The notes: a model not told the origin generated them from the sequence alone. A stretch of 14,732 nt of DNA from Acidobacteriaceae bacterium (GCA_019246575.1 JAFAQG010000467.1:1-14732), one strand, 5' to 3'. Shown: positions 6,947 through 13,844, numbered from the stretch's first letter. A program made the numbers and translations.

Positions 6947-8427
6947 TGTGCAGATCCCTTTGCACCCGCGGGGGGTTGAGAAGCGGATGCGGACGTCATC
7001 TTAACGACCGGTTCGACCGGTACGGATTTTGTTGCTGCGCCGCCAGGCTTGACGGGTCCGCCGGTCCATTTGCTGAGCTGCTCAATGGGCAGTAATGCGC
7101 TGTGCGGCAGAGCCGGAACCGGGCCGTTTACAGGTGTTTGCGGCGCGGTGGACGAGGATCCCTTTAGGAATTCCTGCGGCATTTTGATTTCCGGCGGCTT
7201 AACTCCCGCGGGGATGGGCCGCACCAATTCCGGAGTGACGAGAACCAGCAGCTCGGTATTAGTCTTTGTCAGGTTGCGCGACTCGAATAATTTTCCAAGC
7301 ACGGGAATATTGGAAAAGCCCGGCAGTTTATTGAAGTTTTCTCTAACTTCGTTATCGAGCAAGCCGGCGATCACAAAGCTTTGATCGTTTTCGAGCTCGA
7401 CCTCGGTCTGAATTCTGCGGGTAGAGAGGCCCGGCATCGTAAATCCGTTGATGGTGAGGCCATTGGCATAATCGAGCGAGCTAACTTCGGGAGTTACATC
7501 GAGGCGAATGGTGCCGCGTGGAGTTATGGTCGGAACGAAGTTAAGGCGGATTCCGAATTCTTTAAATTGGATGGTAATCTGGCCGATACCGTTTGCGCCG
7601 CCCTGCAAAACGGGGAACGGGAATTCGCCGCCGGCGAGGAAGCTGGCGGGTTGTCCGCTGGTCGCTAGCAGATTGGGCTCGGCGAGCATCTGAAGCACGT
7701 TTTTGGTTTCGAGATCCTGAATCATGGCGCCGAGGTTCAGATCCGGGCGGAGATAAAACACATTCAGCAACTGGTTCAACGTGACTTTGGAGCCCGAGCC
7801 GCTGAGATCGAACTTGGGCGGTTGTCCAAACTGACCGGTGGTAAGACTGCTGATGCCCTTCTGGTCCATGCTGAACAGATTGAAGCCGAGTTGCGAGGTG
7901 GCGTCACGGTCTACGTTGGCGAAGCGAACTTTCAGCAGAATCTGAGGCTCTCTTTCGGGCACTGGGGCGCGCAGGAGGTTGACGACTTTGCCGAGCGTAG
8001 AGGCGATTTCGACGGCGCGATCGGCGGCGATTTGATCCTTTACTGTGCCGCGCAGAAATACATTGCCGTTATCGACGGTAATGGAGACGTCGGGGCCGAT
8101 CTCATCGCGCAGTTCGCGGCGGACGGTTTCGAAGCTGGGGTCATCGGTAGCGACGTGAACCGCAAAGGTGGTCCGGGCATCTTTCTGGTCCCAAACTATA
8201 AGGCTGGTATCACCAACCTCTTTGCCGTTCAACAACACCTCGCCGGCGCTGACGGCTACGGCTTCGGCGATTTTCGGATTTGCCACCGCGATGCGGCGGA
8301 TACCGGCATGCTCGAGAATCAGCGACTTATTAACGATGACAGTTACGTCCGATTCGGCCGTGGCCTGCGGGCCTGGCTGCGCGAAGGTAACACTGCTGAG
8401 CAGGAGGAAAGAAAGTAAGTGTCTCAT
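6943..8427 (-). CDS. cpaC: Tad pilus outer-membrane secretin CpaC (RcpA)
   Basis: A 494-residue type II/III secretin that forms the outer-membrane channel for the Flp pilus. A signal peptide (about 1-16, cleavage near 'TFA-Q') is followed by the N-terminal pilus/T2SS domain (about 26-93). A BON-like domain lies at about 97-155 ('DVSITVDNGNVFLRGTVKD'), and the secretin core at about 165-404 with 'VPTITPRGTIRLDVTPEVS' and 'LPGFSNIPVLGKLF' followed by 'TELLVLVTPELV'. A Pro/Ala/Ser-rich tail of about 90 residues (405-494) extends beyond the core and is likely flexible; its function is unknown. No CpaD/RcpB partner or pilotin gene is seen in the window. The start lies 3 bases after the cpaB stop. 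Confidence 0.95.
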   Translation of the reverse strand: MRHLLSFLLLSSVTFAQPGPQATAESDVTVIVNKSLILEHAGIRRIAVANPKIAEAVAVSAGEVLLNGKEVGDTSLIVWDQKDARTTFAVHVATDDPSFETVRRELRDEIGPDVSITVDNGNVFLRGTVKDQIAADRAVEIASTLGKVVNLLRAPVPEREPQILLKVRFANVDRDATSQLGFNLFSMDQKGISSLTTGQFGQPPKFDLSGSGSKVTLNQLLNVFYLRPDLNLGAMIQDLETKNVLQMLAEPNLLATSGQPASFLAGGEFPFPVLQGGANGIGQITIQFKEFGIRLNFVPTITPRGTIRLDVTPEVSSLDYANGLTINGFTMPGLSTRRIQTEVELENDQSFVIAGLLDNEVRENFNKLPGFSNIPVLGKLFESRNLTKTNTELLVLVTPELVRPIPAGVKPPEIKMPQEFLKGSSSTAPQTPVNGPVPALPHSALLPIEQLSKWTGGPVKPGGAATKSVPVEPVVKMTSASASQPPAGAKGSAQ

Positions 8428-8430
8428 TTA

Positions 8431-9300
8431 TTAATTCCCCCCGGAGATTTCGATTTGCTGTTCCGTTCTTTTCACGCCGTTGAAGACCTCCACGGTTCCG
8501 ACATCCGGCTTGCGGTGAGCGGCGGCAGCCTGGCGGACGGGACGGGCCGGCCTGGCGGGTTGCGGCGCAGCGGGTTTAGTTTCCGGAACTCCGAACAGGC
8601 TTGCGACGGATGTGCCGTGCGTTACTTCCTGTTTCGTGTCTAACGGATTTCTCAGCACAAGCTGGACCTTTGCTTCTGTGCTGGCCAGGTTCAGGACTTC
8701 CGCCTGATCGGGGGTGACGAGGAGGTTGACGACCTGGGCGGTTTGCGGTTTGCCGTCGATGTTACGTTCGATTTTTTGCCCTGCGGACAAGACCTCAATA
8801 TTCTGCAGCGCAGTGCGAGACAGCGTTCCGGTGGAACTGCGATCCGTGCCGGGCGGATTCCCGGCGACGAGCACATCGACGCGCATGCCGGGCAGGACAA
8901 ATCCAGCGAGGCCGACGACATCGTTGACGCGCAGAGCGACGGCACGCTTGCCGAACGGGATGGTGGCAGCGAGACCGGCGCCTGCACCTTTCGGCGCTAA
9001 GCGGCCATCGAGGATGGGTTCCTTTTCATAGATCGGAGCGAGGACGCCGCGCCCGATCACATCCTGCCGGTTGGTGACCGCATGGGAGGGAATCGATCCG
9101 AGCCAGGCGATCTCCTGAACATCGTAGTCGTGAATGAGCGCACCCACTTGAAGATCACGGGCGGCGACAACAACTTTGTGTGTCTTGGACGCCATCGCAG
9201 GCGCCTGCACGTGAGAAATAATGAGGCGATATACCAAAAAGCTGGTAAAGCCCGCTACAGCGAGGGCAAAGCCAAAAACACCAAGTAAACGTCGGTTCAT
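8431..9300 (-). CDS. cpaB: Tad pilus assembly protein CpaB (RcpC)
   Basis: A 289-residue periplasmic Tad component anchored by an N-terminal membrane helix (about 6-28). A SAF-like domain follows at about 43-103 ('VVVAARDLQVGALI', 'AVTNRQDVIGRGVLAPI'), then the RcpC/CpaB domain at about 112-220 with 'VLPGMRVDVLV' and 'LLVTPDQAEVLNLA'. The tail from about 238 is rich in Pro, Ala and Arg. In characterised systems CpaB supports the secretin channel and may stabilise or gate it. The ATG at 9298-9300 has only a weak ribosome site. It is preceded by 165 bases of non-coding DNA with hairpins, which separates it from flp and makes separate control likely. Confidence 0.93.
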   Translation of the reverse strand: MNRRLLGVFGFALAVAGFTSFLVYRLIISHVQAPAMASKTHKVVVAARDLQVGALIHDYDVQEIAWLGSIPSHAVTNRQDVIGRGVLAPIYEKEPILDGRLAPKGAGAGLAATIPFGKRAVALRVNDVVGLAGFVLPGMRVDVLVAGNPPGTDRSSTGTLSRTALQNIEVLSAGQKIERNIDGKPQTAQVVNLLVTPDQAEVLNLASTEAKVQLVLRNPLDTKQEVTHGTSVASLFGVPETKPAAPQPARPARPVRQAAAAHRKPDVGTVEVFNGVKRTEQQIEISGGN

Positions 9301-9329
9301 GACAGTCTATTTGTTTAGTCAGTAAGATA

Positions 9330-9395
9330 CGCTGTTGTTCGCATAATAAGAAAGTAAATTATGCTAGTGGTCGTAAGCGGCGGATTCCAACAGCG
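9330..9395 (-). promoter_or_regulatory. Nested inverted repeats in the cpaB leader
   Basis: Two perfect inverted repeats are nested here. Outer arms are CGCTGTTG (9330-9337) and CAACAGCG (9388-9395). Inner arms are GCATAAT (9341-9347) and ATTATGC (9358-9364) with a 10-base spacer. On the minus strand they would lie in the cpaB 5' leader, downstream of the terminator-like hairpin after flp. They could fold into a two-stem RNA, or the inner AT-rich dyad could be a protein operator with 17 bases between arm centres. No known riboswitch is recognised. Confidence 0.4.
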
Positions 9396-9408
9396 GCTAA
9401 TAATACGA

Positions 9409-9439
9409 AAGCCGCAGCGGGTTTATACTGCTGCGGCTT
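9409..9439 (-). terminator. Rho-independent-like terminator after flp
   Basis: A perfect 10-bp stem, AAGCCGCAGC (9409-9418) with GCTGCGGCTT (9430-9439), closes an 11-base loop, 26 bases downstream of the flp stop. Reading on the minus strand it is followed by TTTCGTATTATTAG, T-rich but not a pure run. Its position after a pilin gene and before the assembly genes suits partial termination, giving much pilin and less machinery. Further along, GCGGCT at 9393-9398 could pair with the terminator's own AGCCGC (9410-9415), so an alternative fold exists. Confidence 0.6.
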
Positions 9440-9465
9440 CGCGATTTAACAAATCGAACGGCAGT

Positions 9466-9666
9466 TTACGCGCCACCGCCCTGTGCTGCGGTATCAGCAT
9501 TGCTTAGTGCGGTGCCGATGTCATTAAACAGCGTGGTGATTTGTCCGCCAACGGTTGTCATGACGGTAATCGAGGCCAACGCAAGAAACGCCAGCAGCAA
9601 CGCATATTCGACGAGATCCTGGCCCTCTTCTTCGCGCCAGAATGCTCGTATAGCTGAATATGTCAT
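9466..9666 (-). CDS. flp: Flp/Fap-type pilin precursor
   Basis: A 66-residue type IVb Flp prepilin, the main subunit of the Tad pilus. A short charged leader ends in 'REEEG', and the predicted prepilin peptidase site is G15|Q16. The mature protein starts QDLVEYALLL with the family's invariant Glu at +5 (E20) and Tyr at +6 (Y21), followed by a single hydrophobic helix (about 22-38) and a small Gly/Ala-rich tail ending AAQGGGA. The mature length is about 51 residues, normal for Flp. The start is supported by an excellent ribosome site, AAGGAG at 9673-9678, 6 bases before the ATG. It is the best site in the window and fits high expression. It has a candidate promoter upstream and a terminator-like hairpin downstream. 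Confidence 0.95.
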   Translation of the reverse strand: MTYSAIRAFWREEEGQDLVEYALLLAFLALASITVMTTVGGQITTLFNDIGTALSNADTAAQGGGA

Positions 9667-9995
9667 ACCTTTCTCCTTTCTTGAATAATCGGTTGTGAAT
9701 CCGGATTGTCGACATGCGGCCCCTCGGTCGCTCTATGTCTTCTCGCTGGATTGTCAGGCCAGCGAGAAAGCGGCAGCGCTGTTCCGGACTCCGTGAGTAC
9801 CGGCGCCGCAGGTGTGGCGTAGAAGATCATAAGAGAGGGATCGGTCAGAACTGAAAGTGCGCGAAGGCGCTCGATCCTCTCGGGTGGCAAAGGAACGGTC
9901 CAGCCGGGTGACATAGCCGGAGCGCTGAGAATACGAAGCGACTGCGCATTCTCAACGCTGCTGCCGGCGTATAGGTTCCAGTTCGGCGGATACAT
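9663..9995 (-). CDS. Hypothetical 110-residue protein between cpaA and flp
   Basis: An unrecognised ORF. It starts at ATG 9993-9995 with GTAGGG just upstream and ends with an ATGA overlap on the flp start. The first 80 residues look protein-like: 'MYPPNWNLYAGSS', 'ERIERLRALSVLTDP', 'SLMIFYATPAAPV'. They have mixed composition and about two-thirds GC at third codon positions by hand count, similar to the neighbours. The last 30 residues are Arg/Pro/His-rich and run through a hairpin and the candidate flp promoter, so the true gene, if any, may be shorter or decayed. There is no signal peptide, membrane helix or known motif. It could be a small Tad-linked protein, a gene remnant, or chance. Confidence 0.4.
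   Translation of the reverse strand: MYPPNWNLYAGSSVENAQSLRILSAPAMSPGWTVPLPPERIERLRALSVLTDPSLMIFYATPAAPVLTESGTALPLSRWPDNPARRHRATEGPHVDNPDSQPIIQERRKV
9685..9712 (-). promoter_or_regulatory. Candidate flp promoter
   Basis: On the minus strand a TCGACA box (9707-9712, 5 of 6 to TTGACA) and a GATTAT box (9685-9690, 4 of 6 to TATAAT) are separated by 16 bases. Transcription would start just before the AAGGAG ribosome site of flp, giving a leader of about 15-20 bases. Matched by eye only; such weak pairs also occur by chance. Confidence 0.35.
9740..9768. repeat. Perfect inverted repeat upstream of flp
   Basis: TTCTCGCTGG (9740-9749) and CCAGCGAGAA (9759-9768) form a perfect 10-bp stem around a 9-base loop, about 75-100 bases upstream of the flp start. 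There is no T-run on either side, so it does not look like an intrinsic terminator. It could be an operator, an mRNA-stabilising hairpin, or incidental to the overlapping hypothetical ORF. Confidence 0.45.
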
Positions 9996-10039
9996 AAGCC
10001 CTACTGTCTTATCGGACGCGGATTAGATTTTTCTGAGAG

Positions 10040-10597
10040 TTAATGTGGAGCACGTGTAAGAGCCGATGCGGCAGCTGCTCGAAATATCACAAATCCGATT
10101 GCGGCGGAAGCAATAACTGCGCCATGCGGCATGCGAAGAGCCCGTTTGTGACGGATATCGAGCTGCGGATTGCCGCGAAAAGGCAAGCGCGCATGGAGCA
10201 ACTCGGAAACGATAAACCATAAGTTCCAGCAGGTGTCGCCGACGCGTTTTTTAAATGCCATAAGAACGAAGGAGGCGAGGCCGCCTAGAACGGAGGTAAC
10301 GAGGAAGATAAGAAACCAGTACCAGGGGCCGGCGAGTGCGCCGATGGCGGCCATGAGCTTGACATCCCCCGCGCCCATGCCGCGAATGGCGTAAAGAGGC
10401 AGATAGAGAAACAATGCCAGGCCCAAGCCGAGAAGCGCGTGCGACAGACCATGCCAGCCGCCGAGGAGCGTATTCGTTACTAAGCCTAGGATTACTCCGG
10501 TAACATTCAGCCAGTTCGGAATTTTCCTATAGCGGATGTCGTAAATGCCTGCGGCCGAGACGAAAATTACGAGCAAGATGTTTATGAGTACGGGCAT
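10040..10597 (-). CDS. cpaA: Prepilin peptidase CpaA (TadV), type IV leader peptidase family
   Basis: A 185-residue multi-pass aspartyl protease of the A24 family that cleaves Flp and pseudopilin leaders at the inner membrane. Both catalytic aspartates are present: D20 in 'GIYDIRYRKIPNW' and D78 in the GxGD motif 'GMGAGDVKLMAA'. About four to six hydrophobic helices span the chain. Like other TadV/CpaA enzymes it lacks the large N-terminal cytosolic methylase region of PilD. It should therefore be a peptidase only. The C-terminal 60 residues are basic and extend a little past the usual core. The ATG has AGGAG 4 bases upstream. It is probably the first gene of the minus-strand Tad cluster, divergent from the tadG-side operon. 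Confidence 0.93.
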   Translation of the reverse strand: MPVLINILLVIFVSAAGIYDIRYRKIPNWLNVTGVILGLVTNTLLGGWHGLSHALLGLGLALFLYLPLYAIRGMGAGDVKLMAAIGALAGPWYWFLIFLVTSVLGGLASFVLMAFKKRVGDTCWNLWFIVSELLHARLPFRGNPQLDIRHKRALRMPHGAVIASAAIGFVIFRAAAASALTRAPH

Positions 10598-10659
10598 CTG
10601 GCTCCTGGCATAAGGCTCGGAGGAATGGTGGACGGGAGAAAGCTAAAGTCTCAAAAGGC

Positions 10660-10708
10660 GGAAGCAGGAAGCAGGAAGCAGGAAGCAGGAAGTGGGAAGT
10701 GGGAAGAG
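10660..10708. repeat. Heptanucleotide tandem repeat (7 units)
   Basis: Seven consecutive 7-base units: GGAAGCA four times, GGAAGTG twice, then GGAAGAG. It sits in the 217-base divergent region between cpaA and the tadG-like gene, about 63 bases upstream of the cpaA start. The strand bias is complete (purine-rich on plus). Such heptamer arrays are known in cyanobacteria and some other phyla and can vary in copy number. It also creates a meaningless minus-strand 'LLPASCF' open frame. Confidence 0.9.
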
Positions 10709-10724
10709 ACAAGGCGATGTTAAA

Positions 10725-10756
10725 CGGTTGCTATTCGTGCGGCAACCGGCCGATAA
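10725..10756 (+). promoter_or_regulatory. Candidate sigma-28-type promoter with operator-like dyad
   Basis: GCCGATAA at 10749-10756 equals the full FliA/WhiG -10 consensus, 58 bases upstream of the tadG-like start. Immediately before it is a perfect dyad CGGTTGC (10725-10731), 10-base spacer, GCAACCG (10742-10748). No good TAAA -35 box lies at the expected distance (GCTA is found 15 bases upstream), so activator help would be needed. An alternative housekeeping reading is TTGCTA, 18 bases, GATAAG (4 of 6 in each box). Confidence 0.4.
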
Positions 10757-10814
10757 GGTGCTTAGAGAACCGGATGAGAGCAGTTTTGCGCCGCCGTTCA
10801 CTAAATAAAGAGCA

Positions 10815-12320
10815 GTGTCGATGAACAGGCAAATAGTACAGAAAGGATTGCGCCCGACGCCAAGACGAGCGGAGCGCGGAGCGTCGCTCGTGTTGTTTCT
10901 GTATTCGTGCTTCTTCGTGCTGTTTCCGTTCATGAGCTTCGGCTTCGATTGGTCGATTCTGTACTGGACGAAGGCGCGGCTTTCGTCCGCGATTGACGCG
11001 GCAGCGCTGGCAGCAGCACGGTCGCTTACGGTCGATCAGACCGGGGCTTCGCAGACGGGGGCCGCGGCGGTGGTAGCGCAAAAATACCTGAACGCTAACT
11101 TTCCACCGGGATTGATGGGCATAACGGTGAATTTCGACGGCACGAACGCCAACAATTTTCAGGTGGTCGACGATTCGACGTATAAGACGCACACCGTCAT
11201 CATGAAAGCCTCGGCAACGGTTCCGCTGTTCTTCGCGCGAATGATCGGCAAGAGCACGGGTGTGGTTGCTTCGGCGGGACAGGCGACGCGTCGCGATTTG
11301 AATTTGATGCTGGTGTTGGACCGGACCGGTTCGATTCAGCAGGCGGGGGCCTGCCCGACCATGAAAGCCGCCGCAGCGAGCTTTGTCTCGATGTTCGCGG
11401 ATGGACGGGACACGGTCGGGCTGGTGACGTTTATGGCGAGCGCAAACCTCGATTATCCAATGACGAAGTCTTTCAAATCATCGTCGCCCAGCCTCAATGA
11501 TCAGCTTGCCACTCTGGTATGCGCTAACAATACGGGGTCGGCGGAGGCGTTCTCGCTGGCTTACCAGCAAATGCTACAGCTCAATCAGCCGGGCGCGCTA
11601 AACGTGATCGTGTTTTTCACAGACGGACATCCGAATACAACAACTGCGTATTTACCGATCTGGCCAACGGATGGCAGCCATCCGTGCGCAGGACCATACG
11701 ATGGCCAAAACTCGTTCAATGAAAACGTTATTCGCGGAATCATGATCGGCACTTCAGGAGGTGGAATTTATCCGAACTGGGTAGACCCGAACGGTAACGT
11801 AACACCGAACGGATACGGTCCGCCCGCGATCAACAGCAGCGGACCTCAAGTGCCGCTTCCAAATCCACCGTATAGCGGCTGCTCGTTCAGCGGAACTTCG
11901 AACAACAACGTTGTGGCATACCTTCCGGATCAAGACGAATGGGGCAACTCGCTCGATAACGGGTATCAGCCGGTTGCGAGATATCCGGGAAGCGAGGGAG
12001 ACGGGAACGGCATGCAGGACGGGCATATCCGAATTGACGACGTGATAACTCTGCAAAATGCTGCGATCAATGCGGTGGATGATGCGGCGAATAGGGCACG
12101 TCACGATCCTCTGGGCATTCTTGTTTACACCGTGGGTCTGGGTGACGATCAAAGCGATCCCCCGGATGCCGACCTGATGCAGCGCATGGCCAACGATCCG
12201 GCGAGCTCGAGCTTCGATCCGTCGATCCCGGCGGGGCGTTACATTTATGTGTCGAACGCGGCGGCGCTCAACGCGGCGTTTCACAAGATCGCGTCGCTGG
12301 TGCTGCGGCTCTCAAAGTGA
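10815..12320 (+). CDS. tadG: TadG-like protein with von Willebrand factor A domain
   Basis: A 501-residue pilus-associated protein. The N-terminus is TadG-like: 'RRAERGASLVLFLYSCFF' leads into one membrane helix (about 24-44), then 'ARLSSAIDAAALAAARSL'. The +5 position after the Gly is Leu (L27), not Glu, as usual for TadG, so peptidase cleavage is not expected. A vWA domain (about 163-490) has a recognisable metal site: D169-x-T171-x-S173 (a variant of DxSxS), T240 and D270 in 'VFFTDGHPN'. A long loop-rich insert (about 280-400) separates the two halves of the fold. Start: GTG 10815, or ATG 10821 two codons later; AAAGAG at 10807-10812 serves either. vWA pilus proteins often act as adhesive tips. 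It is first of three coupled plus-strand genes. Confidence 0.85.
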   Translation: MSMNRQIVQKGLRPTPRRAERGASLVLFLYSCFFVLFPFMSFGFDWSILYWTKARLSSAIDAAALAAARSLTVDQTGASQTGAAAVVAQKYLNANFPPGLMGITVNFDGTNANNFQVVDDSTYKTHTVIMKASATVPLFFARMIGKSTGVVASAGQATRRDLNLMLVLDRTGSIQQAGACPTMKAAAASFVSMFADGRDTVGLVTFMASANLDYPMTKSFKSSSPSLNDQLATLVCANNTGSAEAFSLAYQQMLQLNQPGALNVIVFFTDGHPNTTTAYLPIWPTDGSHPCAGPYDGQNSFNENVIRGIMIGTSGGGIYPNWVDPNGNVTPNGYGPPAINSSGPQVPLPNPPYSGCSFSGTSNNNVVAYLPDQDEWGNSLDNGYQPVARYPGSEGDGNGMQDGHIRIDDVITLQNAAINAVDDAANRARHDPLGILVYTVGLGDDQSDPPDADLMQRMANDPASSSFDPSIPAGRYIYVSNAAALNAAFHKIASLVLRLSK

Positions 12321-12835
12321 GAAAGATGCTCGCTCACAGACAGGATGGACGAATCACAATAGCGGCTCACCGGCGCAGCCGGCGCGAGAGGGGCGCGTCT
12401 TTAGTCGAGTTTGCGCTGGTACTCATTCCGCTGCTCGGGTTGATCTTCGGTATCATCGGGATCTCCTGGATTATTTTTGCGCAGAACACGATTCAGGAGG
12501 CGGTTCGGGAAGGCGTGCGTTATGGAATCACGGGCGGCGATCCAAGCTCCGGAACGGGATTAAATGCGCAGATTCAACAAGTCGTGCAAAATTACTCGGT
12601 CGGATTTGTCACGGACCCTTCTAACATCGTTATTAACTATTATTCGCCGAGCGATCTGACCACGCCGATAACGGACGCGAGCGCCGATTCCGGCGGCAAT
12701 GTACTGCAGGTGTCCGCGAGCGTGAGCATTAGGGGCGTAATTCTGATTGTGCGTCCGGACGCCGGCATAACCTTGACCGCCACGGCTTCGGATGTGATGG
12801 AGAACTCTCCTGAGGGCGGTCCGCCTCCTCTGTGA
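12317..12835 (+). CDS. tadE: TadE-like pseudopilin
   Basis: A 172-residue TadE-family protein. A basic leader of 26 residues ends in 'RRERG', followed by 'ASLVEFALVLIPLLGLIFG'. With cleavage at G26|A27, Glu31 is at +5 and Phe at +6, as in TadV-processed pseudopilins. One membrane helix (about 28-56) is followed by 'AREGVRYG'-like sequence (here VREGVRYGITGG) and a beta-rich extracytoplasmic part ending in a Pro-rich tail, GGPPPL. The GTG start overlaps the previous stop (GTGA). ATG 12326 is an alternative start three codons later. It would serve as a minor pilin needed for pilus assembly or initiation (family knowledge). Confidence 0.87.
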   Translation: MRKMLAHRQDGRITIAAHRRSRRERGASLVEFALVLIPLLGLIFGIIGISWIIFAQNTIQEAVREGVRYGITGGDPSSGTGLNAQIQQVVQNYSVGFVTDPSNIVINYYSPSDLTTPITDASADSGGNVLQVSASVSIRGVILIVRPDAGITLTATASDVMENSPEGGPPPL

Positions 12836-13503
12836 TTATGCGTATGAAACATAAATCGCATGCGAGCGAGCGAGGAACCGCTCTGGTGGAGTTCGCGCTG
12901 GTTGCGACGTTGCTGGTGCCGTTGGCGCTGGGAACAGCGGTCATCGGCCTGAACCTGATGCGGGCCATTCAGGTGACCGAGGTGTGCCGCGATACAGGCC
13001 ATATGTACTCGTATGGGGTGGATTTTTCACAGGCATCGAATCAGAACCTTGTGGCGGCGCTCGCCGCGGGATTGAATATGACTGCGCCGGATGGCAGTCT
13101 AGACCCGAACGGAAATGGAGTTGTTATCCTGTCCACAGTCAGTTATGTCGATGACTGCCGCGGTGGCGGGTACGGCGCCATCAACGCCTGCCCGAATTAC
13201 GGACAGGTGGTGTTTACGAGCCGTTTGACCATGGGCAATGCCGGGATTCATGCGAGCAATTTCGGAACACCCAACGCGGCGCTGATGGATAGCAGCGGGA
13301 ACATTCCGGCGGGAAATGCGAGCGGCGCGGCCGGTTATTTAAACGATGGAAGCGCGGTTGTCAATTCCGCATTCACAAATCTGATTCCGGTGAGCGATTC
13401 CGGCCATTTCGCGTATGTAGCGGAGATGTACACGATTTCGCCGGATTTCGATTTGTGGAGCTTTCTTCACATGACATCGCCGAGCGCGGTGTCGATATTT
13501 TAG
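12832..13503 (+). CDS. Second TadE/TadF-like pseudopilin
   Basis: A 223-residue protein with the same head as the preceding gene: 'HASERGTALVEFALVATLLVPLALG'-type sequence, giving a cleavage site G15|T16, Glu20 at +5 and Phe21 at +6, with one membrane helix (about 17-42). The extracytoplasmic domain is larger and Asn/Gly/Ser-rich, with three cysteines (one in 'EVCRDTG' and two in the 'DDCRGGGYGAINACP' stretch) that could make a disulphide. It ends without a recognisable C-terminal motif. The GTG start overlaps the tadE-like stop (GTGA). In-frame ATGs at codons 3 and 5 are alternatives. It is probably a TadF-position minor pilin, though the sequence is too divergent to choose between TadE and TadF. 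Confidence 0.82.
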   Translation: MIMRMKHKSHASERGTALVEFALVATLLVPLALGTAVIGLNLMRAIQVTEVCRDTGHMYSYGVDFSQASNQNLVAALAAGLNMTAPDGSLDPNGNGVVILSTVSYVDDCRGGGYGAINACPNYGQVVFTSRLTMGNAGIHASNFGTPNAALMDSSGNIPAGNASGAAGYLNDGSAVVNSAFTNLIPVSDSGHFAYVAEMYTISPDFDLWSFLHMTSPSAVSIF

Positions 13504-13524
13504 GACGACGGGTTTAGGAGGGCG

Positions 13525-13539
13525 GGCCGGCAGCCGGCC
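13525..13539. terminator. Possible terminator hairpin after the tadG-side operon
   Basis: GGCCGG-CAG-CCGGCC is a perfect 6-bp GC stem with a 3-base loop, starting 22 bases after the last pseudopilin stop. Only GTGGTTTCACG follows, without a proper T-run, so termination is uncertain. Confidence 0.3.
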
Positions 13540-13574
13540 GTGGTTTCACGAGTTTACGTGTTACGCTCTTTATC

Positions 13575-13844
13575 GTGACTGACAATCAAAATGTCACACT
13601 CAGCTTGCCCCGCGGGCTCTTGAGGCGGATTAAACGTCTGGCGGTCGATCGCGACACGTCGATCTCGTCGCTCATGACGGAGGCGCTGACTCGGCTGGCG
13701 AATGAAGCTCGGCGGTACTCCGCGGCCCATAGCCGCTCACTCGCGGCGCTGCGGTCCGCTGGATCGCTCGGCACGGGTGGACGTCGCACATGGTCGCGCG
13801 ATGAGCTCCATCGGGCGGTGAGCCAGCGCAGGAATTGGCTGTAA
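13575..13844 (+). CDS. Ribbon-helix-helix (CopG/VapB-type) DNA-binding protein
   Basis: An 89-residue protein with an N-terminal ribbon-helix-helix fold. The strand is 'NVTLSLPRGLLRRIKRLAVD' and the second helix begins at 'TSISSLMTEALTRLANEA' (about residues 6-43). The C-terminal half is basic and polar ('SLGTGGRRTWSRDELHRAVSQRRNWL') and resembles the toxin-binding tail of VapB-type antitoxins. Normally a PIN toxin gene follows at once, but the next 120 bases hold no such gene, so this is an orphan antitoxin, a remnant, or a stand-alone regulator. The GTG start lacks a clear ribosome site. Base composition is like its neighbours. Confidence 0.75.
   Translation: MTDNQNVTLSLPRGLLRRIKRLAVDRDTSISSLMTEALTRLANEARRYSAAHSRSLAALRSAGSLGTGGRRTWSRDELHRAVSQRRNWL

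Noticed and set aside
10643..10933. Minus-strand frame with 'LLPASCF' repeats.
   Set aside because: It is simply the translation of the heptamer tandem repeat and overlaps the real tadG-like gene start.
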